Shown: piece after piece, positions 1-12,299 of the stretch
Numbering within the stretch: the stretch's first letter is position 1
Layout: each line of letters starts with the position of its first letter
Assembly: GCA_023634235.1 (NCBI GenBank)
Contig: JAMKCF010000014.1
Span: forward strand, 7,710,001 to 7,774,000
Length of the DNA: 64,000 bases
Direction: 5' to 3'
Source of the DNA: Pisaster brevispinus
Lineage: Eukaryota; Echinodermata; Asteroidea; Forcipulatida; Asteriidae
Translations under genes and position numbers: made by a program
Notes under the pieces: generated by a model
Told to the model about the DNA's origin: nothing
The model's database searches: none
What the model saw: only the letters and a program-made list of their open reading frames with translations

Positions 1-1603
1 CCAAGCGTTTAGAGTGCTAATACAATAAAAGAACAAATGCTGATGGGATTCTGATTCTGTTTCACATAATGGACATTTGACATCAACAACTCTACCGATT
101 TTGTACAAAAGGTCTCTTGTGGGAAGAATCAAATGTTTTAATCTATACCAAAACTGTTTATCTTCGGGATCAAGCAGGTTGTTTTTGTATCCGTTTTCCC
201 ATATCAGGGACCAGTGAGTTTAAATTTTGAGCGTAACAGAAGACTTCTTTCCAAACTTTCTGACTTTTAGGCGGGATGAATTTCTTGGAAATTAATCTTG
301 AGTAATTGGATTTGGTATTAGTTTTCTTGATTTGGAGCTCACTGTTACGCTCATGGTCGAGGAAAACAAGCCAGTTACATATATCATTAGCAGGGCCTTG
401 TCTCTGTTCTTTAACTAAGGCGAAATCTAAATGATCTGTCAACCTGCCCATGATTCTACCTGCTTTGATTCTTTGAATGGGACATTTTTATAGCAACTGT
501 TTTGTAAGAAATCAGTCTACCTTGTCTGGTCACATTTTTTACTTTGGTCATACCAGCAGATTTAAGAACAGGACTGTTTAAAACAGTGTTATCCCTAGTA
601 GCAATGCAGTTGTTGAAAATAGGAACAGCATATGTCTCTAAAACAATAGCAAAGTTACACGTCAGACTGCCACCAGCTTTCTCAAAGGCATCAATAACTT
701 CCTCGTAGAAAGGAGTAGTTTGTATCTTAATATTAGTATTAGCGAAAATATACCAACCTAAATTATTATTACCACTAGCTTTATTGATCCAATGATCAAA
801 GAAAATTTTCCACTTGCGTTCCGTTAGGGGGTAACTAGCTAACCAGTTTAATTTTAAGCTAGTTAGCTTACACTGAACGTCTAGAAGACCTGTTCCACCT
901 TGCGCTTTGGGACCGATAACAGTGTTTCTTTTTATCTTGTCATTCGGGCCACCCCAAAAGAATTTCCAAATGTAACTGTTAATTTTCTTAACAAACTCCA
1001 CTGGGCAGGCCAGAACACTGCCTAAGTAGTTTATACCAGCACCAATGAAAGTGTTAACAATGACGGCTTTGCCCGTATAAGTCAAGTTACGTTTTGACCA
1101 CTTGTCAAGCACACACTTGATTTTGTTTGCTTTTTGACCCCAATTGTCTTACGCAGTTACCTCGTTACCAAACACCATACGAAGTATTTTAATTTTATCA
1201 TTACACCAGTTAAAACGACAAGGTTTATCTTGCCTCTGCTTCCATTTGCCTAGCCACAGGCCTTTGGTCGTATTAACATTAATTTTTGATCCACTGCCCT
1301 TGCAATATGTATCAAAAAGATCTTCCACAATATTAAACTCGCATTGATTGCCAATGAAAATGTTGGTATCATCGGCGTGTTGGATTAACTTAACACTCGT
1401 CTCACCATTGGGAGTCTGAATGCCTCTGAAAAACTGCACATAATGGCGTAAAGAAGCGGAGACAGCGGGCAACCTTGTCTGATCCCTCTACTAATCTGGA
1501 CAGGTGAACCAATAAAGTTATTCAAGATAATTCTGCAATTGGGTTTACTGTAGAAAAGTTTAATCCATTTAATAAACATGGGAGGAAGATTCATCTTACG
1601 CAT
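1..1603 (-). mobile_element. L1/Tx1-like LINE fragment, copy A
   Basis: A degenerate non-LTR retrotransposon reads leftward from about 1603 and runs off the left edge. Successive frames carry reverse-transcriptase blocks in order: a GIRQGCPLSPLLYAI block (about 1460-1500), the catalytic ADD box in HADDTNIFIG (about 1365-1385), a WGGPNDKIKR thumb/connection block typical of L1/Tx1-clade elements (about 930-960), and a terminal zf-RVT-type CPLCETESESHQHLF motif (about 40-100). At least three frame changes (near 1470, 1145 and 455) make it non-coding today. The endonuclease half is absent, so it is 5' truncated, as is usual for LINE insertions. The family is clear; the exact clade is inferred. 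Confidence 0.85.
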
Positions 1604-1606
1604 AAT

Positions 1607-1680
1607 AGTTAGTTATTTAGTTATTTAGTTATTTAGTTATTTAGTTATTTAGTTATTTAGTTATTTAGTTATTTAGTTAT
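1607..1680. repeat. (ATTTAGTT)n octamer array
   Basis: About nine perfect copies of an 8-bp unit lie exactly between the two LINE copies. On the minus strand the unit reads AACTAAAT and follows a CAATAAAA polyadenylation-like word of copy B. It is therefore best read as the 3' tail of that element, abutting the 5' truncation of copy A. Confidence 0.85.
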
Positions 1681-3240
1681 CTTTTTTAAATTTTTTTATT
1701 GAGTGATTTATACGACTCCGTTTATTTCACACTCCAAAATATTACATCCACCACAAACAAACCACCAAAGCTTTTTTACAAATTAATGGAACAAAGTATA
1801 AATACAATATACACACTATATACAATAGGTAGCCTGGAGCTATATAGAACGGCTTTATACAAATAGAGACTGAGGAGTCATGAAATAAGTGTATTAATAG
1901 TATAAACATGACACAGATCGAGCACGAACAAAGGGATAGTGAAATCTAGAGAATTCCAGTTGATTTTCCTTATTAATAGAGCACAGGGTGTTGTTTCTAG
2001 CATTGACAGATAAAAACTTATCACTGCTCATTCTTCCCTTTTCTAAGGTGAGAAAGTGCTTGAGAGTACGTTTGAACTGCAAAATAATATCGATATCAGA
2101 GGGATTTCTGTATCTTTTGAAAACTTGTTTGCACCTGATGTTCCAAATCTGCCGAAGCATATTGACTATTAAAACACCTTGGACCAGTTTTAGGTCATAT
2201 CCAAGAAATATATTTGTGTCACTTAGATGAAAACATTTGTTACCAGAGTAATTTCTTATAAGGTATTCCACAAAGACCCAGTCATTTAATGTGTGAATGC
2301 AGTATCATGAACAGGTGTTGGTGAGATTCTGGTTCAAATTTTCTGCCAAACATCTCTTGTAGGTAGGATCATATTCTTTAAGTTTTTGTTGTTTGTTTTC
2401 ATCTGGATCGAGCAGGTTATTAGTAAAACACTTTTTCCAGATCAGAGGCCAGTCTAAGTCCCTTGCATAAATGAGAGCCTGTTGCCAAATATTCTGCGTT
2501 CTAGGGGTGAGGAATGTTTGTTGAAATCATTCTGCGGTAGTTAGTTTTGTAGCTGGTCTTTTTCATTATGACTTCACTGCTGGCACTTTGATCTGGTAAA
2601 ACAAGCCGATTACGAATGTGATTCGCAGGACCCTGCCTTTTCTCTCGATTTAGGCTGAAATCAAAATGATCTTTGAGTCCACCTACAATTCTACCAGCAT
2701 TAATTCTTTGGATGAACATTTTCTTCCCAGTTTTTTGAAGGATGGGGTTTCCTTGTCTAGTGACTTCTTTGATTTTAGTCATGCCAACTGATTTCAGGAC
2801 AGGACTATCCAGTAACGTGTTGTCACTAGTAGAAAAGGGGTTGTTAAAAAATAGGGTTTCTCGTCTTGTCTCTAAAACACTAAAAAATATTGCACCTGAG
2901 AGTGCTGCCAGCCTTCTTAAAGGCAGAAATGACTTCACTATAAAAAGAAGTAGTTTGGGTCTGAATGTTATCGTTGGCAAAAATGTACCATCCTAAGTCA
3001 TTGTCAGCACTAGCTTTGTTAATCAAATAATCAGAGAAAATATTCCATACCTTGTCAGAGCTGAGGTAACGACGGAGCTAACCAATTAACTTTCAAGCTG
3101 TTCAGCCTGCACTGAATTTCAATGAGGCCTGTACCACCCATTGTTTTAGGGCCTGTAATGGTATCTCTCTTAGTTTTGTCGTTTTGACCATTCCAGAAAA
3201 CACTCCCAAATGCCGTCAATAATTTTCTAAATCAATACTA
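1681..3240 (-). mobile_element. L1/Tx1-like LINE fragment, copy B
   Basis: A second 5'-truncated copy of the family in copy A. The two share diagnostic strings at protein level: NTVLNSPVLKSAGMTKVKNV in A against NTLLDSPVLKSVGMTKIKEV in B, then EKQRQGPAN-like and QGPANHIRNR blocks. Readable pieces lie at 2501-2980 and 1894-2271, separated by frame breaks; a degraded zinc-binding PESHQHLF block lies near 2310-2340. The 3' UTR (1690-1890) ends with a CAATAAAA word and passes into the octamer array. No intact ORF remains. Confidence 0.8.
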
Positions 3241-3254
3241 AAGGCAGGCCAAGA

Positions 3255-3410
3255 CTTTATTATTTATTTATTTATTTATGTATTCATTTTATGTTATTTT
3301 ATGTTATTTGTTATTTATTAACTAATTTATTTGTTTATTTTGTATTTGTTTTTTATTTTTGTTTATTTATTTATTTTTTATTATTTATTTATTTTATTTT
3401 TTTCGGGGAG
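3255..3410. repeat. (TTTA)n / T-rich low-complexity tract
   Basis: TTTA and TTAT words with long T runs begin just beyond the 5' truncation point of LINE copy B. The short ORF read through this tract (3291-3482) is a composition artefact. From 3410 to 4680 I see no gene; a short (AAT)n run lies at 4370-4387. Confidence 0.7.
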
Positions 3411-4680
3411 GGAGGCAGGTTTCTTCAAATACTTCCTTGCTCTCCTGGTATCTCACTGAATGCTCACGAGCACGTCGTCTGATCGTTTGGTTGCGAAATA
3501 TGTCATAACTGCCAGGGGCCTAAGCGCACAATGATACCCAGCAGAAAATTAAGTTCGTTAGTTTCATATTTCCGTGTATGTTTACAATGGTTTAGTTAAA
3601 ATAAACTTGTGGGAAAAGTCTGAATCTCACGCTTACTTTTGAATTTCCAATTGTCAAATTGGGGAACATTTTAATACAAGCATGAACTCACAATGAACGG
3701 TCACAGTCACCGAACACTCTGGTAAAGAACATTGTATTTGTTGAAAGGCAAGGAATGGAGAGAATGTTGTTTGTTGGGCGTCTATGTAAGTTAAAGGTAA
3801 ACATTGATGCTTGCGTTTTCACTTCTAGCTCGAGTCTCTTTGAATGAAAATGGGTCACAAACATTTGGAAGGGTTTTACAAAAAGTGTCCCTGCTAGTCG
3901 ATAGTGAAACGAGATGAGGAGACGTACACAGCACATCAATGACAAGATGAGAGGAAACAATTACAGTTGACAAAATTTAAGAAGATAGAGATTATTGTGT
4001 GTTAAGGTGGCTAATAGCATTGGAGTACGTTTTGCATTACTGGACACATCATTCTAATCGTCACTGAGTCTACAGAGATTAAGCTACATTCGCAGGGTAC
4101 AAATGGCCACAAAGCTTCTGGGCAGAAGGTGTCAGCAATTGTATGTTCTGTTTAATATGGAATTGTTAAATTGCAGATTGTATGACTTTCGAAAGTTTAA
4201 AGACATTATCTATGATTACCAGTTTTTAGATTAGAGAAAAATTAGTGTCTTGACATACGAAAGTAATACTTAATTATTAAAATGGTGTCAAATGTGCGCT
4301 CAATGCAATATTTATTTCTGTCTTTCCATCAGGCAGCACACAAACATAATTAATGCATACAGTTAACTAAATAATAATAATAATAATAGGTATACAGATA
4401 ACAAGCCCAAGGAAACCGAAAAAAAGCGAAAATAATCAGTATCTAAAGGCGAGTACCCAGACACTAACATCCTACAACGTACAAGTACATCGGGATCAAA
4501 TATTTCATACATTATTTGGAATATTACACACAGTAAGAAAATAACAAGAGCAATAAAAAAACAAAGTTAACAACAACAAAAAACAGAAGGAAAGTATGTA
4601 TGTACGACTGCACATCTGAAGGTCTTACGTTATTAAAGCTACTAACAATTTTTCACCCGAGTTGTTGTTTTTCTTTTCAG

Positions 4681-4714
4681 TTCTTTTGAACGATGAGCAC
4701 AACTATGATGGATG
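4681..4714 (+). CDS. possible 34-nt internal coding exon
   Basis: A strong pyrimidine tract and AG (TTTTTCTTTTCAG) precede 34 nt that end at a consensus GTAAGT donor. With two leading bases the exon reads LLNDEHNYDGW. The closing YDGW resembles the N-terminus of the peroxidase domain of dual oxidases (RYDGWYN-type), but so short a match is only suggestive. No neighbouring exon of such a protein was recognised, so this may be an isolated or relic exon, or chance. Confidence 0.25.
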
Positions 4715-5242
4715 GTAAGTTGGTCATCAAGAGGTGGTAGAAAATCTTTAACTACATTGATCGTCATCAACATCACATTTTTTTTTTTTTTAATGTTCAA
4801 ACTCATTTTTTAAGATCCGCTTTTTCACCATTTCATTCCAACATCCTGTTCAACCACCAGCCAGACATTCACATCCCATTAGTATTCCTTTTATACCCCT
4901 AAGGCTGTTTCCCATAATATCTGTGCCCTTCAAAACATTATTGTTCATTGAAAAGTTAAGCCACTTTCACGGGACGAAAACACATAAATAAATATCCCGT
5001 GGTACAAAATTTAGCAATGCTGGGGACCAGAAAGTCAAGTGTCATTTCACGTGCAATATTTGTAAACAACTTCACAACCTTGTTATAAAGTTAGCAAAGG
5101 TTCCCAGCTAAATTGCTGTCTTGTAAAAACGGGCTTAACCCGACAAAAAGCTAAAATGCTACTCAAGCTGAGGGCTGAAATGGTAAGTATAAATCAGGTG
5201 GGAAACTAGATAAAAGGCTGGTTAAATATCCTGCCAAACTTG

Positions 5243-6423
5243 CAGGGGCGTCAATCCGTCTTGAAATGTGGGGGTGGGGGGGGGGGACAGCAGCATCATT
5301 TACGGCGTGGGGTCCAGGGGCCCGCTCAAGGGCCCCTGGTGGGGTCCAGGGGCGAAGCTCCTGGCGGGGGTTCAGGGGGCGGAGCCCCCTGAAGCTGTTG
5401 GGTTTTAGCATGTTTGAACGACCTAGAAAAGCTCTCCTTGCTATAAATGTTTACATATACAACTTGGACTTGGTTCAGAGAGAGATAGAACAAGCGACAC
5501 TAATAAAAGCCCAACATACATGATATTTTATTCTTATGGGCAATTCCACTGTAACGCGTGCTACACTTAAAGGTGTCCTTTTACATACATGTACTTTATG
5601 CTCCAGATATTAAACATATTTGGTTGGAATCTTTATTTTGAATTTTAACAACCAACATTCAAGGCTAGATCCTCATAATATTTTGACCAAAAAAATTGTT
5701 AACTTTTGTATGCATGGGACAGCTGCGAACATCGGTAACACGTGATACACGCAGAGGACATGCAAAAACATTACTCATTTTACATTTTGTTGGTGTCCTA
5801 AAACAAAAACAAATAAACTCTAATGGATTCTATGATAAGTAAAAAATTTACCATATGCATTGATCAGTATGCTGAAAAGACAACCAACGCGCATTACGCG
5901 TAATTCATATAAATTTTGGGGCTATGGAAGTCTTTAGAACACACTCTTTTGACGGCTGTTTGGTGCAACCCGCTAGCATGTCCCAAGTTCGGGCTGTCCA
6001 CCAGTGAGTAAATGGTTGATCGATTTCGGGCTGTACGTAGATAGCGCGTCACCGGAAGTAAACTTACAGTACCATCAAATTCTTCAGATCACGCTCTTTC
6101 GGCGGCTGTTTAGTGCGACACGCTATAGCGTTTGTAAAACCAAGGATACGAAGTGTTTCCAATTGCGGGCGGTTTCGGGTGGTCCAGAGAGTAAATTGCC
6201 GAGCAGTTTTGGGCGGTGCATCGACTAAAGCGTTAGCTTTACTACAGACAGCGCGTTACCGTAAGTCATACAGTAGATGACACATTCAATTGCCCCTATA
6301 ATATGAGATACACGAATTAAAACAAAACTGGGGGGGGGGGGGGGACATTTGATATGGTGTCCCCCACCCTTCAAAAAGTGGGGGGGGACGTGTCCCCCCG
6401 TCCCCCCAGGATTGACGCCCATG
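5243..6423. mobile_element. non-autonomous hAT-like DNA transposon
   Basis: The terminal inverted repeats are CAGGGGCGTCAATCC at the left end and, reversed, CATGGGCGTCAATCC at the right end (14 of 15 match). The termini are flanked by an exact 8-bp direct repeat CAAACTTG (5235-5242 and 6424-6431). CAGGG-type ends with an 8-bp duplication are the hAT signature. The 1181-bp interior is G-rich near both ends, with hairpin-forming GGGGTCCAGGGGC words at 5310-5400. It encodes no recognisable transposase, so the copy must have depended on a partner enzyme. The ORFs at 5266-5523, 6004-6228 and 6225-6543 lie inside it and are not genes. Confidence 0.85.
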
Positions 6424-6941
6424 CAAACTTGCCAACAGAACAAAATTGAAGAGGTGAAATGAAACCTCGATTGTGAGGCTTCCTTTATTTTTAACACCTT
6501 TTCTTCTTATTGTATCCAGTGTAACTAAATGCCACCTCAACACGTCATCAATCTAAATTTGGCATCAACAACTATGGGAATTTCCCAGTCTGGTTTGTGA
6601 TTGCAACACACATTCAGACGCCCCAGCCTGTGGTTATGCTTTGTTTGTTTGAAAAATACTTAAATCTCCGGCACAATGGGCTAGTTCACGGTCCAACTGC
6701 GCCAAAATCGTACTATGTTACTTCTTCCTTTTTTTACTGGCAAACTATCCAATGGTTTTCTGTGCATTTCCTCATGATTTTGTATATCCGAGTGCCTTTT
6801 TAGAAGAAAACAAAATGGCTCAACTTATCACAGAGTTTGATTTGGGTAGGTCTGTATTTCACTTGGGATATTGCACTAGTCTTGGGTGATTGCAAAGCAA
6901 TTCACTGCCTTAAAAAAAAAGGGGGGAGAAAAAGAAGAAGG

Positions 6942-7137
6942 GAGGAAAACCACCACCACCAACAACAACACACAACTCGTATGTGGAATGGCACAGTCTG
7001 GGCTATCAAGGACTTCGGCTCCTCGGGTCCTGCGCTTACGAAAAACTGGCGAAATAAACCAAATGCGTCATGGCACATGCCTTCATTAAAGTTTCTGAGA
7101 AGAAGCGAAATTCGAATAATGTTTTTCAATACCATCT
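6942..7137 (+). mobile_element. Penelope-like element 3'-end fragment, plus orientation
   Basis: A run of CACC and AAC triplets (6948-6972) is followed by about 150 bp matching, in opposite orientation, the tail of the Penelope-like element at 7625-7815. Shared words include CCAAATGCGTCATGGCAC and GAAATTCGAATAAT. It is a second, diverged 3' piece in inverted orientation. ORFs here (6837-7153) are not genes. Confidence 0.75.
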
Positions 7138-7242
7138 GATAGAAAAAAATCATTGTGGTTTAATTGGAATTGTTACCAAATATTTACTACTTTAAAACCA
7201 CTCTTTCAACAATGCAATTATTCTATGTTTATCTTATTTAAG

Positions 7243-7381
7243 GTTCTCATTCGAAATCAGTGAAAACGGAATAATTGGTAACGTGTACTACCCACATGGT
7301 GAGGGCGAGCAAGTGAAGGCAGCCAAGAAGGGTATGGCGAGCCTATTGGCTGCAAATCTACAGCACCCTCCCAGCGACACA
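7243..7381 (+). CDS. exon resembling large lipid transfer protein N-module
   Basis: An acceptor-like TTTAAG opens a 139-nt segment, one base plus 46 codons, with no stop. It reads FSFEISENGIIGNVYYPHG, then GEGEQVKAAKKGMASLLAAN, and ends near a weak GTAGGC donor. A beta-strand pair, an acidic turn, and a KKG-type 'N-KRG-hsh-LQ' helix start are what vitellogenin, apolipophorin and microsomal-transfer-protein LPD_N domains show at this point. I infer that family; no other exon was found. It lies between two inverted Penelope fragments, so it may be an exon stranded among insertions, or part of a decayed gene. Confidence 0.45.
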
Positions 7382-7795
7382 GTAGGCAGTTTTTATTTTT
7401 ATTACAGGATGTTGTAATCAAGGATTATGAGGTTGGTTAGTGTTGTTGAGGGTGTTTCCCCCATGTGTCTGATCTAAATGGCCCCTTTGCCTTTTATTGC
7501 TTTTTAAGGCTTTCTATATTAATTACCGTGGCATTGACCCATTTTGTGGTGTGGTTGGTTTCCGCAATGTAGTTAGTAGTGGTAGACTTGTGTTGCTTGG
7601 TAATACAGGAGGAGCGATTAGAACGGGTTGAAAATATTATTCGAATTTTGCTTCTTCTCTGAAACCTAAATGAAGGCAGGTGCCATGACGCATTTGGTGT
7701 ATTTTGCCAGTTTTTTGTTAGTATAGCGACCTGAGCAGTTGAAGTCTTTTATATCCCAAACTGTACCATTCCACATATTAGGTGGGAGGCCAGGT

Positions 7796-8452
<657 letters not shown>

Positions 8453-8454
8453 CC

Positions 8455-9658
8455 TCTTAGAGGAATGGAGAATATTTATTCTGCCATTGAGGATTGTGGA
8501 GAGTTTGGGTAGTTTAGGGTGGTAGGTGGTGACTAGGGCAACTCTATTAGTCGGGACTTTTTTGGATCCCGTGTTGGCAAAAAGAGTATGGCGTGGTATG
8601 CTGAGGGCCTTGTTGATGGCAAGTTGAACCCTGCGTTCGCTGTGTCCTCTAGAAACAAGGTGTTTCCTGAGGTCCGATGAACGCCTTTTGTATATAGGGT
8701 ATCTGTGGAGCAGATACGTCTTATGCGCAAGGCCTGACTGTAAGCTATTGCCTTCTTACAGTGACTGGGGTGGCAACTGTTGGAGAGAAGGTACTGGTGG
8801 GTGTCAGTGGGTTTGCTGTATACATCCGTAACAATGCCGCTAGGGGATTTACTTATAGTTACATCTAGAAAGTTAACACTTGTTAGAGAGTATTCAGTAG
8901 TAAACTTTATGGTTGGGTGGAATGAGTTTATATGGTCGATAAACTCATCCAAGCTGTCTTGACTACCACACCAGATAGAGAAAATATCATCAATAAATCT
9001 CCACCAAACTAGTGGGCGGCTGGGGGCAGAGGACAGAAGTTTTTCCTCTAAGTCAGACATTAAAATGTTGGCATATGAGGGCGCCATTTTAGTACCCATG
9101 GTGGTTACCCTGTATCTGTAGAAAATGCCTGTCTGTGAATGAAAAGTTGTTTTTAGTGAGAATGTGACTGATGAGTTCCTTAATATGTATCACTCTGGGG
9201 CGGGATTGTTTATTGCCCCTGAGAGCAGAGACACATGCATTCATGCCTTCGCTATGGGGTATGTTGGTATACAGTGATGAAACATCTAGAGTAACCAGAA
9301 AAGCAGAGTCAGGTATTTGATGTTTGACATCCTCTAGCTTATGGAGGAAGTCTGTGGTATCCTTTATGAAGGAAGGGATGCCTGGGACTAAGGGGTTGAG
9401 AAAGCTATCTACAAACTCAGAAATGCGCTCTGTAGGGCTACCATTACCAGATACGATGGGTCGGCCTGGGTTGTTGGGCTTGTGTATCTTAGGTAGAAGG
9501 TAGAAGCGTGCTGTACGGGGGTCCTGTGGAAGGAAATAGTTGAATGTATCCTTGTCGATACCGTTGGCATTGTGGATTCTTACCAAGGTGTCACTGATTT
9601 GTTTGGAAAATGATTGAGTATATATATATATATTTTTTTTTAAGGCTTTATATTTCAA
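8455..9658 (-). pseudogene. Penelope-type reverse transcriptase, frameshifted
   Basis: The first piece (9658-9089) shows LLPKIHKPNNPGRPIVSG (fingers) and LVTLDVSSLYTNIPHSEGM (motif A). The second (9099-8533) shows MGTKMAPSYANILM (motif B), WWRFIDDIFSIW (motif C with the two catalytic Asp) and VNFLDVTIS. A one-base shift at about 9090-9100 separates A from B. A further shift near 8540 leads into VALVTTYHPKLPKLSTILNG, which links RT to the nuclease. PKIHK and FIDD are characteristic of Penelope-like RTs. The protein would copy element RNA by target priming; here it cannot be made intact. Confidence 0.85.
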
Positions 9659-9851
9659 TTACCGTAGCATTGTCCCATTTTGTGGTGTAGTTAGTTCCCA
9701 CAATTTGGTCAGTAGTGGCACGTGTTGCTCGTGTTGCTCGGTATATAATAGAGGAAGAGCGAGTAGAATGGGTGTAGGGTTGATTTTCACATTTCCCAGC
9801 TTATTTTTTGTGTTCAAGTAGGCGGGTGCTAGAAGCGCGACTGTTTCACCG

Positions 9852-10163
9852 ATGTAGGTTTGGAGCAAGCAGAGCATTTGCATAGATGGTTTCTGCTTTT
9901 TGTTCAGGTTTTAACCAACGGTTTACGCAGTTTGCGATGTGTTCGGAAAGCAGATTTAACATCAGTCCAGGTTGGAGTCCTAGGTTGCATACAACATGAC
10001 GGAGACCAGCGTATAAAGGTTCCGTACTAGTGAAAAATAAATTGTATACATTTTTCATAATTATACCTGATGGAAGAGGCTGAAGCTTCATCCACATATT
10101 CCTTGTGCCCAGAGCTCCACGCCAGCTGGGTTCAAAATTGTTAATGTTAACCTTGGATGACAT
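9852..10163 (-). CDS. possible first coding exon, unidentified protein
   Basis: From an ATG at 10163 (reading leftward) 104 codons stay open and end at CATCG followed by a possible GTGAAA donor at 9851. The residues look protein-like: MSSKVNINNFEPSWRGALG near the start, later NVYNLFFTSTEPLYAGL and LGLQPGLMLNLLSEHIANC. I do not recognise the family. Just upstream (10190-10400) the sequence is unusually CpG-rich for this window, as an animal promoter might be. An earlier in-frame ATG at 10250 is possible, but the peptide before 10163 is low in complexity. The Penelope-like element would then sit in its first intron. Inference only. Confidence 0.35.
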
Positions 10164-10730
10164 TATTTGAAAAATAATAATAATGTCTCGGTTATAACTT
10201 TCTTTACTGGCTCCGTATGAGAATACCCGCACGCTCGCTCGCACGCCCACGTAGCAAGTTCGTCACACTCGTTTTAGTCTTGCGCACGATCCTCTCGTTT
10301 TGATTCGTAAAAAAAATTCCCGCGAGAGAGGGCGCTATCATCCACGAAGCACCTGCAAATGGTAGCACCATCTTGCGTTGAAATTTTGTGACAGAGCAAA
10401 ACGAGTCTTATACCTAAATTAATCAGGTTAAAATATAAAGTTCAAAAAATAGTAGTCACTATAGAGAAGCTGTAATCAGGCCGCAGTGCAGCGTCCTACC
10501 TGTGCCGTTCTGTCACGTAAAGAATCAGAAACCTTTCTGGAGTTCAAAACATGATGCTCAGTTTTGCCGAATTTAGTAATTGGTAGCGAATCTAACAAAA
10601 CCACTACAATGTAGATGGCTTACGGAGGTAATTAGGGTCAGACGTAGGGAGGAAAACAATCTCAAAAAGACGACGGGGCATACAAGCTCCAGAACACTTA
10701 CGACCAATTAGACCAAACCACCACTCTGCT

Positions 10731-10775
10731 CTCTCTCTCTCTCCCCTTCCCCCCCCCCCCCCGCTCCCCCCCTAA
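10731..10775. repeat. (CT)n and C-run
   Basis: A short CT array (CTCTCTCTCTCTCTC) passes into a run of about 14 C and further C blocks. The surrounding 10.4-11.4 kb shows no gene that I can support. Confidence 0.8.
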
Positions 10776-11469
10776 AGGACTACAGATCAAGTGTGCCCCT
10801 TCCTTTGGGGACCTTGATCCCTCCTTTCTTAAGAAATGGAACAAGACACTCACTAACACGTCTTTCCAATTGCTTACACTGCTAGAAAATCAATGTCAAC
10901 AATACATTGATAACCAATCACTTGAGATAACAGACATGTGAAATTGGTATTAGACATGTGAAAAGTGCTTCAATAAAGTTATGTCGGTTTTGTGCGTTAA
11001 TGAATGATGAATGTCAAACGAGTAACTGGTACTTGTTTGGCATTCGAATGTTGAATATCGAAACCAACTTCGTTGAAACCAACTCCACACCGGTAGAAAA
11101 ATCTAGATTTTTAAAAACAACCTTACAGTTTTTACATCTCGAAGTCCCTGATTATTTCAATGTTACTATTATCATGTTTAAACTTTGGTTATGTTTCTGT
11201 TTACACAGGTTGGTTTACCTCATGTCATCAGTCCTTTATCTCCATTTCTGCTAATACCAATATCACAAATATAAATGCTGTCCATGACTTTTTTATGCCA
11301 TTTGAAATTGTGAAACAACTGTAAGGAACATCATGCGAATCTTTCAATGTTCTCAGTGCATTTTTCTACGCAAAATTTTGTAAGGTTAATACGTACTACA
11401 GATATTACCACAAGTGTCTAAACTCTATAATAACATGTAACGTTGAAGGTTGCTTTCGGACATTTAAGT

Positions 11470-11814
11470 CAACAAGAACCTTTTAGAGACATGTTAGCAA
11501 AAAACAAAGTGAATTTTTGGCACAATATGGCATACAAAGAGGTCAAATTGAAAATGTTGAAGATGATCCATATGTCCAAAGAAACATTGAAGACATTGAA
11601 CTTGAAGATCGTGCATTTGAAAATAATCCAGTTGGTAATGTTGAATGTCAATCCCGACAAGCAGGTTGTGGCTTTTCTTGTTGGTCTGAGGGATAAATTT
11701 AAGGTTCCTCATGCGGCTTGCAACTTCGTAGCAGAAGAGGTTAAAAGTTTGATGGAGTCTTCTGCCTTGCAGTTAAAAACAAGACTTAAGTCAGCTTTAC
11801 ATGATGCCTACTGA
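11470..11814 (+). pseudogene. decayed ORF, probably transposon-derived
   Basis: Two overlapping frames together look like one broken protein. Frame one (about 11497-11690) reads an acidic stretch, SKKQSEFLAQYGIQRGQIEN then VEDDPYVQRN and IELEDRAFENN. The other frame then carries VVAFLVGLRDKFKVPHAACN and FVAEEVKSLMESSALQLKTR, ending HDAY-stop at 11814. A 'FL-hGLR-KF-hP..' segment next to an acidic region recurs in hypothetical proteins of invertebrate repeats, but I cannot name the family. The frame change near 11680 makes it non-functional as read, unless an intron is hidden there. Confidence 0.4.
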
Positions 11815-12299
11815 AAGTTACGCATCTCTAAGTCAGACACCGACAACTATGTTCGACACAGTTAGTCGGCCATGATGGGTGGGCTTTAACATTAATCACA
11901 TTCATTCGGTTTAGCTGAACAAAACAATGGTTTGTAAACGGCTCGGACAAAATTGTTTGTCGGACTAGAGTCGGACGTAACCGTCGAAATCGTATGTCTG
12001 CGTCACTGTTCTTTGTCACATAAAAAAACAAAACAACAACAACAACAATCAAGAAGTGATGGCATTACGTATACATGTATCATTAGAATCATCATTGTAA
12101 CATGTGATCTACCTGAACAGACCACTGTATTTTCATCGGGTCTAATTAACATTAAATCAAACAATGAGTGGCTCGTTGACGCTATATTTTCTTTTCGTAA
12201 TTGTATAACATCGTTGATGTATGCTTATGGTGAATCAACAATATTTGATCTGTTTACGTTACTTTTTCATCGTTCTGAATTGTGCGTTTTACTATTCAG

